Below, in pieces: positions 16,347 through 25,653 of a stretch of DNA of 64,000 nucleotides. The DNA comes from Embleya sp051903075 (lineage in GTDB: Bacteria > Actinomycetota > Actinomycetes > Streptomycetales > Streptomycetaceae): NCBI RefSeq assembly GCF_051903075.1, contig NZ_CP182422.1, positions 5,828,001 through 5,892,000 on the forward strand, written 5' to 3'. The notes under the pieces are model-generated. The model searched no databases. It was not told the origin of the DNA and saw only the letters and a program-made list of their open reading frames with translations. How positions within the stretch are numbered: position 1 is the stretch's first letter; each line of letters opens with the position of its first letter. The position numbers and the translations under genes are program-made.

Positions 16347-19300
16347 GTGATCCGTAAGCTGTTGGTGGCCAACCGCGGCGAAATCGCCGTACGCGCCCTG
16401 CGCGCCGCCACCGAGCTCGACATCACCACGGTCGCCGTCTACGCGTACGAGGACCGTCACTCCCTGCATCGGCAGAAGGCGGACGAGAGCTACGAGATCG
16501 GCGAGCGCGGACACCCGCTGCGCGCCTACCTCGACGTGGACACCATCGTCGGCGCGGCGATCGCGTGCGGCGCCGACGCGATCTACCCCGGCTACGGCTT
16601 CCTGTCCGAGAACCCGCTGCTCGCCGAGGCGTGCGAGGCCAACGGGATCACCTTCGTCGGCCCCTCGGCCGAGGTGCTCTCGCTCGCGGGCAACAAGGTG
16701 CGCGCGCTGGAGGCGGCCAAGGGCGCCGGGCTGCCCACCCTGCACACCGCGCCGCCGCAGGACGACGTGGACGCGCTGGTGGCCGCGGCCGACGAGATCG
16801 GCTTCCCGATCTTCGTCAAGGCCGCCGCCGGCGGTGGCGGGCGCGGGCTGCGCAAAGTGGACCGGCGCGAGGACCTGCGCTCCTCGATCGAGACCGCGAT
16901 GCGCGAGGCGCAGACCGCGTTCGGCGACCCGACGGTCTTCCTCGAAGAGGCCGTCATCCGCCCGCGCCACATCGAGGTACAGATCCTGGCCGGCGCCGAC
17001 GGCGGCGTGGTGCACCTGTACGAGCGCGACTGCTCGATGCAGCGGCGGCACCAGAAGGTCATCGAGATCGCCCCGGCGCCCAACCTCGACCCCGAACTGC
17101 GCGACCGGATCTGCGCCGACGCGGTGCGCTTCGCCGAGGCGGTGGGCTACCGCAACGCGGGCACCGTCGAGTTCCTGCTCGACGAGCGCGGGCGCTACGT
17201 GTTCATCGAGATGAACCCGCGCATCCAGGTCGAGCACACGGTCACCGAGGAGATCACCGGCGTCGACCTGGTCCAGGCCCAGCTGCGCGTCGCCGCCGGC
17301 GCGAGCCTGACCGACCTCGGCCTGGTGCAGAGCGAGATCCGGATCCAGGGCGCCGCGTTGCAGTGCCGGATCACCACCGAGGACCCCTCGGCCGACTTCC
17401 GCCCCGACACCGGCACGGTGTCCGCCTACCGCTCGCCGGGCGGCGCGGGCGTGCGGCTCGACGGCGGTACCTACACCGGCGCCGAAGTGCTGCCCTACTT
17501 CGACTCGATGCTGGTCAAGCTGACCTGCCGGGGCCGGACCTTCGGCGACGCGGTCAGCCGGGCCCGGCGCGCGGTGGCCGAGTTCCGCATCCGCGGCGTG
17601 GCCACGAACATCCCGTTCCTGCAGGCCGTGTTGGACGACCCGGCCTTCCGCGACGGACGGATCACCACTTCGTTCATCGACGAGCACCCCGAACTGGTCC
17701 GCTCCCGCCCCGGCGCCGACCGCGGCACCCGCCTGCTCGCCTACCTGGCCGACGTCACGGTCAACCGCCCGTACGGCCCGACGCCGAGCATCGCGGTGCC
17801 GCACACCAAGTTCCCCGAACTGCCCGCCGGCGAGCTGCCCTCGGGCAGCCGGGACCGGCTCCTGGAGCTGGGCGCGGCCGGCTTCGCCCGGGCCCTGCGC
17901 GAGCAGAGCGCGCTGGCGGTCACCGACACCACCTTCCGCGACGCGCACCAGTCGCTGCTCGCGACCCGGGTACGCACCTACGACCTCGCCGCCGCGGCGC
18001 CCTATGTGGCGCGCCTGACGCCGGAGTTGCTGAGCGTCGAGGCGTGGGGCGGGGCGACCTACGACGTCGCGCTGCGCTTCCTCAAGGAGGACCCGTGGCA
18101 GCGGCTCGCGGCGCTGCGCGAGGGCATGCCCAACCTCAACATCCAGATGTTGCTGCGCGGACGCAACACGGTCGGCTACACGCCGTACCCGGACAAGGTG
18201 TGCGTGAAGTTCGTCGAGGAGGCGGCCCGCACCGGCATCGACATCTTCCGCATCTTCGACGCGCTCAACGACGTCGAGGCGATGCGGCCGGCGATCGAGG
18301 CCACCCTCGGCACGCACGCGATCGCCGAGGGCACGCTCTGCTACACGAGCGACCTGTCCAACCCGGCCGAGAAGCTGTACACGCTGGACTACTACCTGCG
18401 GCTCGCCGAGCAGCTGGTCGAGGCCGGCGTCCACGTGCTGTGCGTCAAGGACATGGCCGGCCTGCTCCGCGCGCCCGCCGCCCGGACCCTGATCGGCGCG
18501 CTGCGCGAGCGCTTCGACCTGCCGGTACACCTGCACACGCACGACACCGCCGGCGGGCAGCTCGCCACCTACCTGGCCGCGGTCGAGGCCGGGGTGGACG
18601 CGATCGACGGCGCCGCGGCCGCGCTGGCCGGTACCACCAGCCAGCCGCCGCTGTCCGCGATCGTGGCCGCGACCGACTACACCGAGCGGGCCACCGGCCT
18701 GTCCCTGGACGCGCTGTGCGCGCTGGAGCCCTACTGGGCCGCGGTGCGCGAGGCGTACGTGCCGTTCGAGTCGGGGCTGCCCGCGCCGACCGGGCGGGTG
18801 TACCGGCACGAGATCCCCGGCGGCCAGCTGTCCAACCTGCGCCAGCAGGCGATCGCGCTGGGCCTGGGCCACAAGTTCGAGGACATCGAGGACGCCTACG
18901 CGGCCTCGAACCGGATCCTCGGCAACATCGTCAAGGTCACCCCGTCCAGCAAGGTGGTCGGCGACCTGGCCCTGCACCTGAGCGCGGTGGGCGCGGACCC
19001 CGCCAAGTTCGAGGCCGACCCGGGCGCGTTCGACGTGCCGGACTCGGTGATCGGCTTCCTCCAGGGCGAGCTGGGCACCCCGCCCGGCGGCTGGCCCGAG
19101 CCGTTCCGCACCCGCGCCCTCGCGGGCCGCACGGCAAGCTCGACCCGCACGGTGGAGCTGACCCCGGAGCAGGACGCCGCGCTGGACGGCGACCGGCTGC
19201 GCGAGACGCTCAACCGGCTGCTGTTCCCCGGCCCGGCCCGGGACTACGACGAGGCCGAGCGGTTGTACGGCGACGTCTCCGCGGTGCCGACCGTGCCGTT

Positions 19301-19721
19301 CCTGTACGGCCTGGTCCAGGGCGAGGAACTGGCCATCAAGTTGGCCACGGGGGTGTCGCTCTACCTCGCGGTCGAGGCGGTCGGCGAGGCCGACGAGCGC
19401 GGCTTCCGCACCGTGTACTGCCGGATGAACGGCCAGCCCCGGGTGCTCTCGGTGCGCGACCGCTCGGTCAAGCCGGCGCGTCCGGAGAGCGAGCGGGCCA
19501 ACCCGGAGAACCCGAAGCACGTGGCCGCGCCGTTCAGCGGTGTGGTCACCCTCCAGGTGGCCGTGGGCGACGAGGTCGAGGCCGGCGGCACGGTGGCGAC
19601 CATCGAGGCGATGAAGATGGAGGCGTCGATCACGGCGCAGAGCGCGGGGACGGTGGCCCGGCTCGCGATCGGGCAGGTGTCCTCGGTCGAGGCGGGGGAT
19701 CTGCTGCTCGAACTGGGCTGA
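16347..19721 (+). CDS. pyc: Pyruvate carboxylase
   Basis: A 1124-residue single-chain pyruvate carboxylase (pyruvate + HCO3- + ATP to oxaloacetate), the main anaplerotic enzyme. Biotin carboxylase occupies about residues 1-450 (KLLVANRGEIAVR start, ATP-grasp GGGGRGLR near 165). The carboxyltransferase TIM barrel spans about 520-800 (TDTTFRDAHQSLLATR, the metal-binding HLHTHDTAGG). The biotinyl domain is C-terminal, with EAMKM and the biotinylated Lys at about 1090. Length fits the family. GTG 16347 is chosen because AAGGAGG lies 10 nt upstream and the next residues match the family N-terminus. A strong hairpin terminates it. Confidence 0.98.
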   Translation: MIRKLLVANRGEIAVRALRAATELDITTVAVYAYEDRHSLHRQKADESYEIGERGHPLRAYLDVDTIVGAAIACGADAIYPGYGFLSENPLLAEACEANGITFVGPSAEVLSLAGNKVRALEAAKGAGLPTLHTAPPQDDVDALVAAADEIGFPIFVKAAAGGGGRGLRKVDRREDLRSSIETAMREAQTAFGDPTVFLEEAVIRPRHIEVQILAGADGGVVHLYERDCSMQRRHQKVIEIAPAPNLDPELRDRICADAVRFAEAVGYRNAGTVEFLLDERGRYVFIEMNPRIQVEHTVTEEITGVDLVQAQLRVAAGASLTDLGLVQSEIRIQGAALQCRITTEDPSADFRPDTGTVSAYRSPGGAGVRLDGGTYTGAEVLPYFDSMLVKLTCRGRTFGDAVSRARRAVAEFRIRGVATNIPFLQAVLDDPAFRDGRITTSFIDEHPELVRSRPGADRGTRLLAYLADVTVNRPYGPTPSIAVPHTKFPELPAGELPSGSRDRLLELGAAGFARALREQSALAVTDTTFRDAHQSLLATRVRTYDLAAAAPYVARLTPELLSVEAWGGATYDVALRFLKEDPWQRLAALREGMPNLNIQMLLRGRNTVGYTPYPDKVCVKFVEEAARTGIDIFRIFDALNDVEAMRPAIEATLGTHAIAEGTLCYTSDLSNPAEKLYTLDYYLRLAEQLVEAGVHVLCVKDMAGLLRAPAARTLIGALRERFDLPVHLHTHDTAGGQLATYLAAVEAGVDAIDGAAAALAGTTSQPPLSAIVAATDYTERATGLSLDALCALEPYWAAVREAYVPFESGLPAPTGRVYRHEIPGGQLSNLRQQAIALGLGHKFEDIEDAYAASNRILGNIVKVTPSSKVVGDLALHLSAVGADPAKFEADPGAFDVPDSVIGFLQGELGTPPGGWPEPFRTRALAGRTASSTRTVELTPEQDAALDGDRLRETLNRLLFPGPARDYDEAERLYGDVSAVPTVPFLYGLVQGEELAIKLATGVSLYLAVEAVGEADERGFRTVYCRMNGQPRVLSVRDRSVKPARPESERANPENPKHVAAPFSGVVTLQVAVGDEVEAGGTVATIEAMKMEASITAQSAGTVARLAIGQVSSVEAGDLLLELG

Positions 19722-19851
19722 GCCGGGTCGGGTCGGGCCGGGCCTCGGCTTGAGCCTGGCGGGCCGACCCGGTCCCACCCGCGTTTGGGCGCGGGGCGGA
19801 GTCGATCGAATCCCGGACCGACCCGGTCGTTTTCTCAAACGGCCCGAACCA

Positions 19852-19889
19852 CACGAACCACCACCCGAGCATTCGGGTGGTGGTTCGTG
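19852..19889 (+). terminator. 17-bp perfect hairpin terminator of pyc
   Basis: Arms CACGAACCACCACCCGA and TCGGGTGGTGGTTCGTG enclose the loop GCAT, followed closely by GCGTTTT. It stands 130 nt after the pyc stop and before the sigma factor leader. Confidence 0.85.
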
Positions 19890-20135
19890 GCGTTTTACGG
19901 ACACGTTTGGCAGACGTTTGATTAGCGAATGTCCGCTTTCGCTGCGCCATATGGGCTGCTTTCGTGCGTTTTTTCCGTTTCGCCGGTCCGTCGTTTGCCG
20001 AGGTGAGCCCGCATGTCGCGATCCTGACCTCAGGACGTACCCCCGGAGGGCTCTTGATCTTCCTGTGCTTCAGGTCACAGACTCGATGTCGCTCGGGGTT
20101 ATCGGTGTCCATCCATCCGGATTGGGAGACCCTGC
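19890..20135 (+). promoter_or_regulatory. AT-richer leader of the SigB/F/G-like gene
   Basis: About 245 bp noticeably richer in T than the surroundings, with ACGTTT-type motifs repeated near 19891-19920. It should contain the sigma gene promoter; a SigB-type -10 (GGGTAY) was not found. GGGAG before 20136 is the ribosome site. Confidence 0.4.
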
Positions 20136-21023
20136 ATGGCCGTGCGCCTGAGCACCCTCGACACGACCGCGGAACCCCGCGTCGCGGCACCCCCGCCGGC
20201 GCCGACCGTAGATCTCGACGACCTGTTGGCCCACCCGCACCTGGTCACCCGGCTGCCCACGCCGATGGCCCGGGCGGCCGGCGATCTGATGCTCGCCCGG
20301 CTCGCCACGCTGGAGCCGGGCACCGTGGACCACTCGTACCTGCGCGGACTGCTCGTCGAGCTGAACCTGCCGATGGTGCGGCACGCGGCCGGGCGCTACC
20401 GGCGGCGCGGTGAGCCGGTCGAGGACATCGTCCAGGTCGGCACGATCGGCCTGATCAAGGCGATCGACCGCTACGAGGCGGACCGCGGCAGCAGCTTCAT
20501 GGCCTACGCGATGCCGACCATCATCGGCGAGATCAAGCGTTTCTTCCGGGACACCTCCTGGTCGGTGCGGGTGCCGCGGCGGCTGCGCGAGCTGCGTACC
20601 GAGCTGCTGCGGGCCACCGACGAGCTGACCGCGATGCACGGGCGTACGCCCACACCGCGCGAGCTGGCGGAGCGGTTGTGCATCACCGAGGAGGAGGTGC
20701 TGGAGGGCCTGGACGCCTGCACCGTGTACACCGCGACCTCGCTGGACGAGACCGCCTACGGGGACGCGGACGGGCAGGAGACGGTCGGCGACCGGCTCGG
20801 CTCCGAGGACCACGCGCTCGACCTGGTCGAGTACCGCGAGGCGCTGCGCCCGCTGCTGGCCGAGTTGCCGCAGCGGGAGCGGGCGATCCTGGTCATGCGG
20901 TTCTACGGCAACCTGACGCAGGCGCAGATCGGCGAGCGGATCGGCATCTCGCAGATGCACGTGTCCCGCCTTCTGGCCCGCACGCTGGCTTCGTTGCGTG
21001 AACGGTTGATGATCCCGGGCTGA
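20136..21023 (+). CDS. SigB/SigF/SigG family sigma factor
   Basis: A 295-residue RNA polymerase sigma factor of the stress/sporulation group 3. Region 2 (residues ~85-150) has EDIVQVGTIGLIKAIDRYE and GSSFMAYAMPTIIGEIKRFFRD signatures; region 3 is RTPTPRELAERL; region 4 ends with LTQAQIGERIGISQMHVSRLLA. Streptomyces has several such paralogues (SigB, SigF, SigG and others) governed by RsbW-like anti-sigma factors. No anti-sigma or anti-anti-sigma gene is adjacent here, so its partner is elsewhere. ATG 20136 has GGGAG upstream. Confidence 0.95.
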   Translation: MAVRLSTLDTTAEPRVAAPPPAPTVDLDDLLAHPHLVTRLPTPMARAAGDLMLARLATLEPGTVDHSYLRGLLVELNLPMVRHAAGRYRRRGEPVEDIVQVGTIGLIKAIDRYEADRGSSFMAYAMPTIIGEIKRFFRDTSWSVRVPRRLRELRTELLRATDELTAMHGRTPTPRELAERLCITEEEVLEGLDACTVYTATSLDETAYGDADGQETVGDRLGSEDHALDLVEYREALRPLLAELPQRERAILVMRFYGNLTQAQIGERIGISQMHVSRLLARTLASLRERLMIPG

Positions 21024-21505
21024 GCCTGGCGCCTGATGGCTCGGGGTGGGTACGGGTCGGCGCGGCGTGGCGTGGCGCAGGCCGTGTGCGGTGCGCCGTG
21101 CGGCCACCGGCCGGCCGCGCCTCCCGAGGCCGGAGTGGGGGCCGAGGCCGCCCGGGCCGGCCAGGCCGCCCGGGACCGTGCGGGTCGGCGGGGCGGGCCG
21201 GGCTCGCCGCACGGGTATCGCCGCCGGGCCGGAGTCGAGCGGCCGGGCCGGTGCAGCCGCTGAGCGGGACGTCCGCACGCCGGATGCCCTCCTGGCCGCC
21301 CTGTCGCCCGTGGTCGTCCGGGATCCTCCGACCGCCCGGGCTCGCCTGGCGGCTGCGACCGCCTCTGCCCGCCGTTATCGCGTGGGTCTGCCACGTCTGC
21401 CCGGGCCCGCCATGGCCGTTCGGGTCGGCGGTGCCCTCCGGGCCCGCCGGTCGCGTGGTCGACTATCCCGGAGGGCCCGGCGTGCGTACGGCCTGTCGGG
21501 TCGGG
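21024..21505. other. 480-bp GC-rich convergent spacer, no gene seen
   Basis: Spacer between the convergent sigma factor and PIG-L genes. It is dominated by GGCCGCCCGGG-like runs. Open frames here are composition artefacts. No clear terminator hairpin with a defined loop was resolved. Confidence 0.4.
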
Positions 21506-22297
21506 TCAGCGGAACAGGACCTCGAAGGGGCGGCGGAAGTAGGCGAGTTTTTCCGGGGGGAGGGGGATTCGGTCGTCGCGGCCCGGGACCAGCGGGGCTA
21601 TTTGGGAGGCCAGGCACGACAACGCCCGTTCCTTGCGGGCCTGTTGCACCTCGGTCAGGTCGACCCGCAGTGCCCGGCTCCACGGCACCCGGGCGTCGTC
21701 CGGTCGGGCCCACTGCCACATCCGCAGCGGGAACTCGACCAGCCCGACGCCGGTTTCCCGGCACGCCGCGTCGGCCGCGCGGCCGGTGCTCTCGTGGTCC
21801 GCGAAGCCGTCCTCGCGCCAGTTCGTGGCGCACAGCGCGAAGCCCGCGACGAGCGGGATCAGCCGCTCCGCCAGGTCGCGTTCGTGGCTGCCGACCGTGC
21901 GGTCCGGGATGCGCAGCCGGATCACCTCGACCGGGGCCACCCCGCCGGGATTGCCGACCAGCGTGGCGAACGCCCGGTCGGATTCCCGGATGCGTCGGGC
22001 GGCCAGTACCGATCCGGGTAAGCGGCTGCCCGGATGGGACGCGTCGCCGTCGGTCACGCTGACCACCCGGACCGGCGCGCCGCCCGCCACCGCCCGCGAG
22101 ATGAATCCGCCCACCCCGAGCACCGCGTCCTCCGGGTGCGCGGCGACCACCACGAGGCCGCCGGCCAGGACCGGCCAGTCCTCCGGGAGGGTCACCGGCA
22201 GCGGTTGCCGTCGCCATTCGGACGCGGTGGTCCACGTGCTCCCGGAGCTTGAATCGGGTACCGGTGTACGCGATCCGCGGAAGGTGGGAAGGCTCAT
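21506..22297 (-). CDS. PIG-L/LmbE family deacetylase-like protein
   Basis: A 263-residue protein of the PIG-L (LmbE) family, zinc-dependent N-deacetylases of sugar amides such as MshB of mycothiol synthesis. The motif normally AHPDDE reads AHPEDA, keeping the metal-binding His and second Asp but changing the catalytic-base Asp to Glu. The second metal His lies in ADHESTGRAA. The metal site therefore looks intact while the general base is altered. ATG 22297 has GGGAG upstream. It lies 131 nt downstream of the MFS gene on the same strand's opposite side and could share its transcript only if read through. Substrate unknown. Confidence 0.82.
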   Translation of the reverse strand: MSLPTFRGSRTPVPDSSSGSTWTTASEWRRQPLPVTLPEDWPVLAGGLVVVAAHPEDAVLGVGGFISRAVAGGAPVRVVSVTDGDASHPGSRLPGSVLAARRIRESDRAFATLVGNPGGVAPVEVIRLRIPDRTVGSHERDLAERLIPLVAGFALCATNWREDGFADHESTGRAADAACRETGVGLVEFPLRMWQWARPDDARVPWSRALRVDLTEVQQARKERALSCLASQIAPLVPGRDDRIPLPPEKLAYFRRPFEVLFR

Positions 22298-22428
22298 TGG
22301 GGCTCCCTGTCGAGTGGCGGAGTAGGGGTGACGATCTCCCGGAGGGGTGGTCGGCGCCTGGGTAAGACTTACGAGCATCGGTTACCCGAGCGGGTTTGAC
22401 CATGCGCGACACGGGAATTGATGTGCCG

Positions 22429-23964
22429 TCAGGTCGCGGTCGGTACGGCCTCGGAGTCCTCCTTGCGCTTCCGCATCGGGATCTGCGCGGCTTCGACCGG
22501 TTTGCGTCCGGGGATGAACAACGCGACGCACAGGCCCAGGACCGCCGCGCCGCAGCCCAACCACAGCGAAGTCGTGAACGCGGCGCGGGAGGGGAACTCC
22601 CGCCCACCCGAACGCATCGTCAGGTTCGCGACCACGACGCCGATCACCGCGCTGGACGTCGACGTCCCGATCGAGCGCATCAGCGTGTTCAGGCCCGTAG
22701 CCGACCCGGTCTCGCCGATCGGCACGGCCTGCATGATCAGCGAGGGCATCGCCGCGTAGGCCAGGGCCACACCGACCGCCGACAGCACCGCCATCGCGAC
22801 GATCTTCCAGATCGCGTCGAGCATGAACACCGAGCACGCGTAGCCGATCGCGATCACCAGGGTGCCCACCAGGAGCGAGACCTTCGGCCCATGGGCGGCC
22901 GAAAGCCGGGCGGACAGCGGCGAGATGAGCATCATCACGATCCCGGACGGCGCCATGCACAGACCCGCGACCACCATGCTCTTGCCCAGCCCGTAGCCGG
23001 TGCTCTCCGGATTCATCAACACCTGCGGGAACACCAGGGACTGGGCGAACATCGCGAAACCGACCACGATCGAGGCGAGGTTGGTGAAGAGCACCTGCGG
23101 GCGGGCCGAGACGCGCAGGTCGACGAGCGGCTGCGCGGTGCGCAGTTCGAGCCATCCCCAGCCGAGCAGGACCACGACCGCGAGGCCCAGCAGACCGAGC
23201 GTGACGGCGCTGCCCCAGCCCCAGTCGGCGCCCTTGGTGATGGCGAGCAGCAGGGCGACGAGCCCGACGGACAGGCCGCCCGCGCCCGCGAAGTCGAACC
23301 GTCCCGGCAGCCGGACCGGCGACTCGGGCACCAGGAGCAGTACGAGGACGATGTCCAGCGCGCCGATCGCGCCGGCCGCCCAGAACATCATGTGCCAGTC
23401 GGCGTTCTGCGCGATCAACGCGGCCACCGGCAGTCCGATCGCGCCGCCGATGCCGAGCGTGGCGCTCATCAGCGCGATCGAGGAGCCCAGCTTCGCGGGC
23501 GGGAGTTCGTCGCGCATGATGCTGATGCCGAGCGGGATCACGCCGAACGACGCGCCCTGGAGGAGCCGGCCGCCCACCATCGGGAGCAGCGAGTCGGACA
23601 ACGCGCACAACACCGAGCCGGCGACCATCAGGCCGAGGCTGACGACCAGGATCCGGCGTTTGCCGAACATGTCGCCGAGGCGCCCCATCACGGGTGTGCA
23701 GACCGCCCCCGACAGCAGCGTGGCGGTGACCACCCAGGAGGCGTCTGCCGGCGAGGTGTCGAGCATTCGGGGCAGGTTCGGCAGTAGCGGGACGACCAGG
23801 GTCTGCATCAGCGCGACGACGACGCCGCAGAAGGCGAGTACGGCCACGACCCGGCCGGCGCGATCCACGGTGGCGGGTGGGTGGGGGAGGATGCCCGCAC
23901 CCGTACCTGCACCTGCGCCCGCACCCGCCGGGCTCGGCTTTGGTATGCCGCTCGAACCGGTCAC
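22429..23964 (-). CDS. MFS drug efflux transporter (DHA2-like)
   Basis: A 511-residue inner-membrane major facilitator with about 14 predicted membrane segments, as in DHA2-type proton-driven drug exporters. The loop 2-3 motif is GRLGDMFGKRR. The PESP motif-like LVPESPVRLPG occurs mid-protein. An Ala/Gly/Pro repeat stretch (AGAGAGTGAG) precedes the first segment. GTG 23964 is chosen because AGGAGG lies 6 nt upstream. It is divergent from a MarR regulator with a 37-bp perfect palindrome between, the classic layout of a repressed efflux pump. The natural substrate is unknown. Confidence 0.92.
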   Translation of the reverse strand: MTGSSGIPKPSPAGAGAGAGTGAGILPHPPATVDRAGRVVAVLAFCGVVVALMQTLVVPLLPNLPRMLDTSPADASWVVTATLLSGAVCTPVMGRLGDMFGKRRILVVSLGLMVAGSVLCALSDSLLPMVGGRLLQGASFGVIPLGISIMRDELPPAKLGSSIALMSATLGIGGAIGLPVAALIAQNADWHMMFWAAGAIGALDIVLVLLLVPESPVRLPGRFDFAGAGGLSVGLVALLLAITKGADWGWGSAVTLGLLGLAVVVLLGWGWLELRTAQPLVDLRVSARPQVLFTNLASIVVGFAMFAQSLVFPQVLMNPESTGYGLGKSMVVAGLCMAPSGIVMMLISPLSARLSAAHGPKVSLLVGTLVIAIGYACSVFMLDAIWKIVAMAVLSAVGVALAYAAMPSLIMQAVPIGETGSATGLNTLMRSIGTSTSSAVIGVVVANLTMRSGGREFPSRAAFTTSLWLGCGAAVLGLCVALFIPGRKPVEAAQIPMRKRKEDSEAVPTAT

Positions 23965-24035
23965 TGACTGCCTCCTGGGACTTGTGGCGTAGGGCTGGGG
24001 TGCCGGCAGCGGCGGAATGATTGCCGCGGTCAATG

Positions 24036-24072
24036 AATGTGCACGATACACATGATGTGTATCGTGCACATT
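24036..24072. promoter_or_regulatory. 37-bp perfect palindrome, MarR operator
   Basis: 18-bp arms (AATGTGCACGATACACAT and its complement) flank a single G. Each arm itself contains an ATGTG...CACAT half-symmetric box, so the site may hold two MarR dimers. It lies in the 160-bp divergent spacer of the MFS and MarR genes and should control both. Confidence 0.88.
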
Positions 24073-24124
24073 GCCTGGGCCCGGCGCTAGGGTCGTACAC
24101 GGCGCATCGGGTGTGAAGGCGGGA

Positions 24125-24637
24125 GTGGATGTGTTGGAAGGCATCGAGCGGGAGCTGATGCTGATCGCTCGGCACCACGTCATGGGCAAGCGGCGGGGCG
24201 ACGGCATGGAGCGGTCGGCCTACCTGCTGCTGACCCGCCTGGAGGTCGAGGGACCGATGACGATCGGTGCGCTGGCAGAAGCGTTTCGGCTCGACACTTC
24301 GACGGTGAACCGCCAGGTGGCCGCACTCCTGCGGGCAGGCGACGCCGAGCGCATCGCAGACCCGGACGGCGGCCTGGCCCGCAAACTGCGGATCACCGAG
24401 GAGGGCACCGAACACCTGGCGGCGGAACGCACCGGCCACTGCCGGGGCCTGGAACGCGTCTTGGCGTCCTGGGGCGAGGGCGAACGCCGCGAACTGTTCG
24501 AGGTCCTGACCCGCTTCAACCGCGCGGTCGAGACCACGGAGGGCCGCGAATGGCCCCGCCGCGAAACGGACGACGTGACGGGCGAGGTCGCGCACACGGG
24601 CGGCGTCGCGCACACGGGCGGCGTCGCGCGCGGGTGA
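24125..24637 (+). CDS. MarR family transcriptional regulator
   Basis: A 170-residue MarR-type winged-helix regulator. The winged helix spans about residues 40-105 (MTIGALAEAFRLDTSTVNRQV for recognition; DPDGGLARKLRITEEG for the wing). Start GTG 24125 is chosen over ATG 24071 because 24071 lies inside the operator palindrome; GTG 24131 is also possible. The C-terminus carries a near-perfect 7-residue duplication (VAHTGG twice). It most likely represses the divergent MFS pump and itself through the 37-bp palindrome and is released by a small aromatic ligand. Confidence 0.92.
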   Translation: MDVLEGIERELMLIARHHVMGKRRGDGMERSAYLLLTRLEVEGPMTIGALAEAFRLDTSTVNRQVAALLRAGDAERIADPDGGLARKLRITEEGTEHLAAERTGHCRGLERVLASWGEGERRELFEVLTRFNRAVETTEGREWPRRETDDVTGEVAHTGGVAHTGGVARG

Positions 24638-24705
24638 GTCGACGGGGGCGGTGGGTGCGGTGAGCCGAGTCGGGGTCGGGGCGTGGTGGGCCGGGTGAAG
24701 ACCGG

Positions 24706-24843
24706 GGGTTTACCGAGGATGCCCTCACGCTGATCGACACGACCTCGCGCGGCTACCCACGAGCGGTCGACAACCTCTTCCTGCGGGCCCTCGTCGCCAC
24801 CGGCAGGAACCTCGTCGACGAGTTGCCGCCCATGCGTGCGTGA
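24706..24843 (+). pseudogene. Remnant of a transposon-type AAA ATPase (C-terminus)
   Basis: An open stretch of 45 codons with no start, ending at TGA 24841. It translates into a segment with ALTLIDTTSRGYPRAVDNL, which matches the C-terminal lid of ExeA/TniB-type AAA ATPases encoded by actinobacterial insertion elements. Only the last part remains, and no transposase is nearby, so this is a decayed mobile element. Confidence 0.6.
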
Positions 24844-24989
24844 GCGAGGTGGTCGGCGACTGGGAACTCGTCTCGTCCGGCCGGGAATCGGCAGCCGAGC
24901 TTGCGGATCGACCACCGGGTTTGCAGGCTTCGCTCGGGGTGTGCACGGTCGCGGATGCGCATGCTCGCAGGAAGGAAGGTCAACCATGA
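24840..24989 (+). CDS. Possible small ORF coupled to the immunity gene
   Basis: A 49-codon frame from GTG 24840 to TGA 24987-24989. It overlaps the following ATG by 4 nt (ATGA), an arrangement typical of co-translated genes. The product is unrecognised. Start region overlaps the ATPase remnant's stop, so it might itself be degenerate; no good ribosome site was seen. Confidence 0.3.
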   Translation: MSEVVGDWELVSSGRESAAELADRPPGLQASLGVCTVADAHARRKEGQP

Positions 24990-25501
24990 TCCTCCCGAAG
25001 GTCAGAGACCCTCGCTTCGTGACGATCCGCCGGGGCGGGACCCTCACCGATTCGGATCACCATCTCCTCGCCCTTTGGGCGGCAGCCTGCGCGGAGCACG
25101 TCCTCGACCTCTTCGAGTCGGCTCAGCCTCAGGACCCGCGACCGCGCCAGGCGATCGAGCATGCCCGCGCCTGGGTGCGCGGCGAGGTCAAGATGATGCA
25201 GGCCCGCGCGGCGGGCGGCCATGCAATGGGTGCCGCTCGAGACCTGCGTGGCGCAGCACGGCATGCCGCGTACGCCGCCGGCCAGGCCGCAGTCGTCGCA
25301 CACGTCGCCGCGCACGAACTCGGAGCGGCTGCCTATGCGATCAAGGCCGCGCGCGCTGCCGCGCCGAAAGACGAGAGCGAGGCCGCAGGACGACTCGAGT
25401 GCCAGTGGCAGCGCGACCAGCTCCCGGAGGCGATTCGCCGGCTCGTACTCGACGACCAGCGATTGCGCAACGACATCTGCTGGTCGGTGTTTGCCTGCTG
25501 A
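24986..25501 (+). CDS. Putative immunity protein (Imm5-like)
   Basis: A 171-residue alpha-helical protein with the repeating Ala/His pattern AARHAAYAAGQAAVVAHVAAHELGAAAYA (residues ~85-115, shown only as the diagnostic region) that resembles the Imm5-like putative immunity family found in polymorphic toxin systems. AWVRGE near residue 60 is another family landmark. No toxin gene was found beside it. ATG 24986 is preceded by GGAAGGAAGG. It stands alone between a mobile-element remnant and a proline-rich membrane protein gene, suggestive of an orphan immunity gene brought in with mobile DNA. Confidence 0.68.
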   Translation: MILPKVRDPRFVTIRRGGTLTDSDHHLLALWAAACAEHVLDLFESAQPQDPRPRQAIEHARAWVRGEVKMMQARAAGGHAMGAARDLRGAARHAAYAAGQAAVVAHVAAHELGAAAYAIKAARAAAPKDESEAAGRLECQWQRDQLPEAIRRLVLDDQRLRNDICWSVFAC

Positions 25502-25653
25502 GGCTGATCCACCGGCACCTTGCCGAAGGAAACGACACCTCGCCGACGATGGCTCCGCCGGAACACCCACGGGCGGGGCGTCGCCGTCAGAGTTCGTCGG
25601 CATTTTCAACGCCGGGCGACAAGAACCCTGTGGTGGGGCATCGAAGGCGCGTT

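Noticed and set aside
15903..19904. 1333-codon minus-strand frame opposite pyc
   Set aside because: A composition shadow of pyruvate carboxylase: no family motifs, Arg/Val/Gly/Leu bias, and fully antisense to a certain gene.
24071..24124. ATG 24071 as the MarR start
   Set aside because: It lies inside the operator palindrome and adds residues unlike MarR N-termini.
22382..24613. 743-codon minus-strand frame spanning the MFS and MarR genes
   Set aside because: Wrong frame of the MFS gene; no membrane pattern or family motif.
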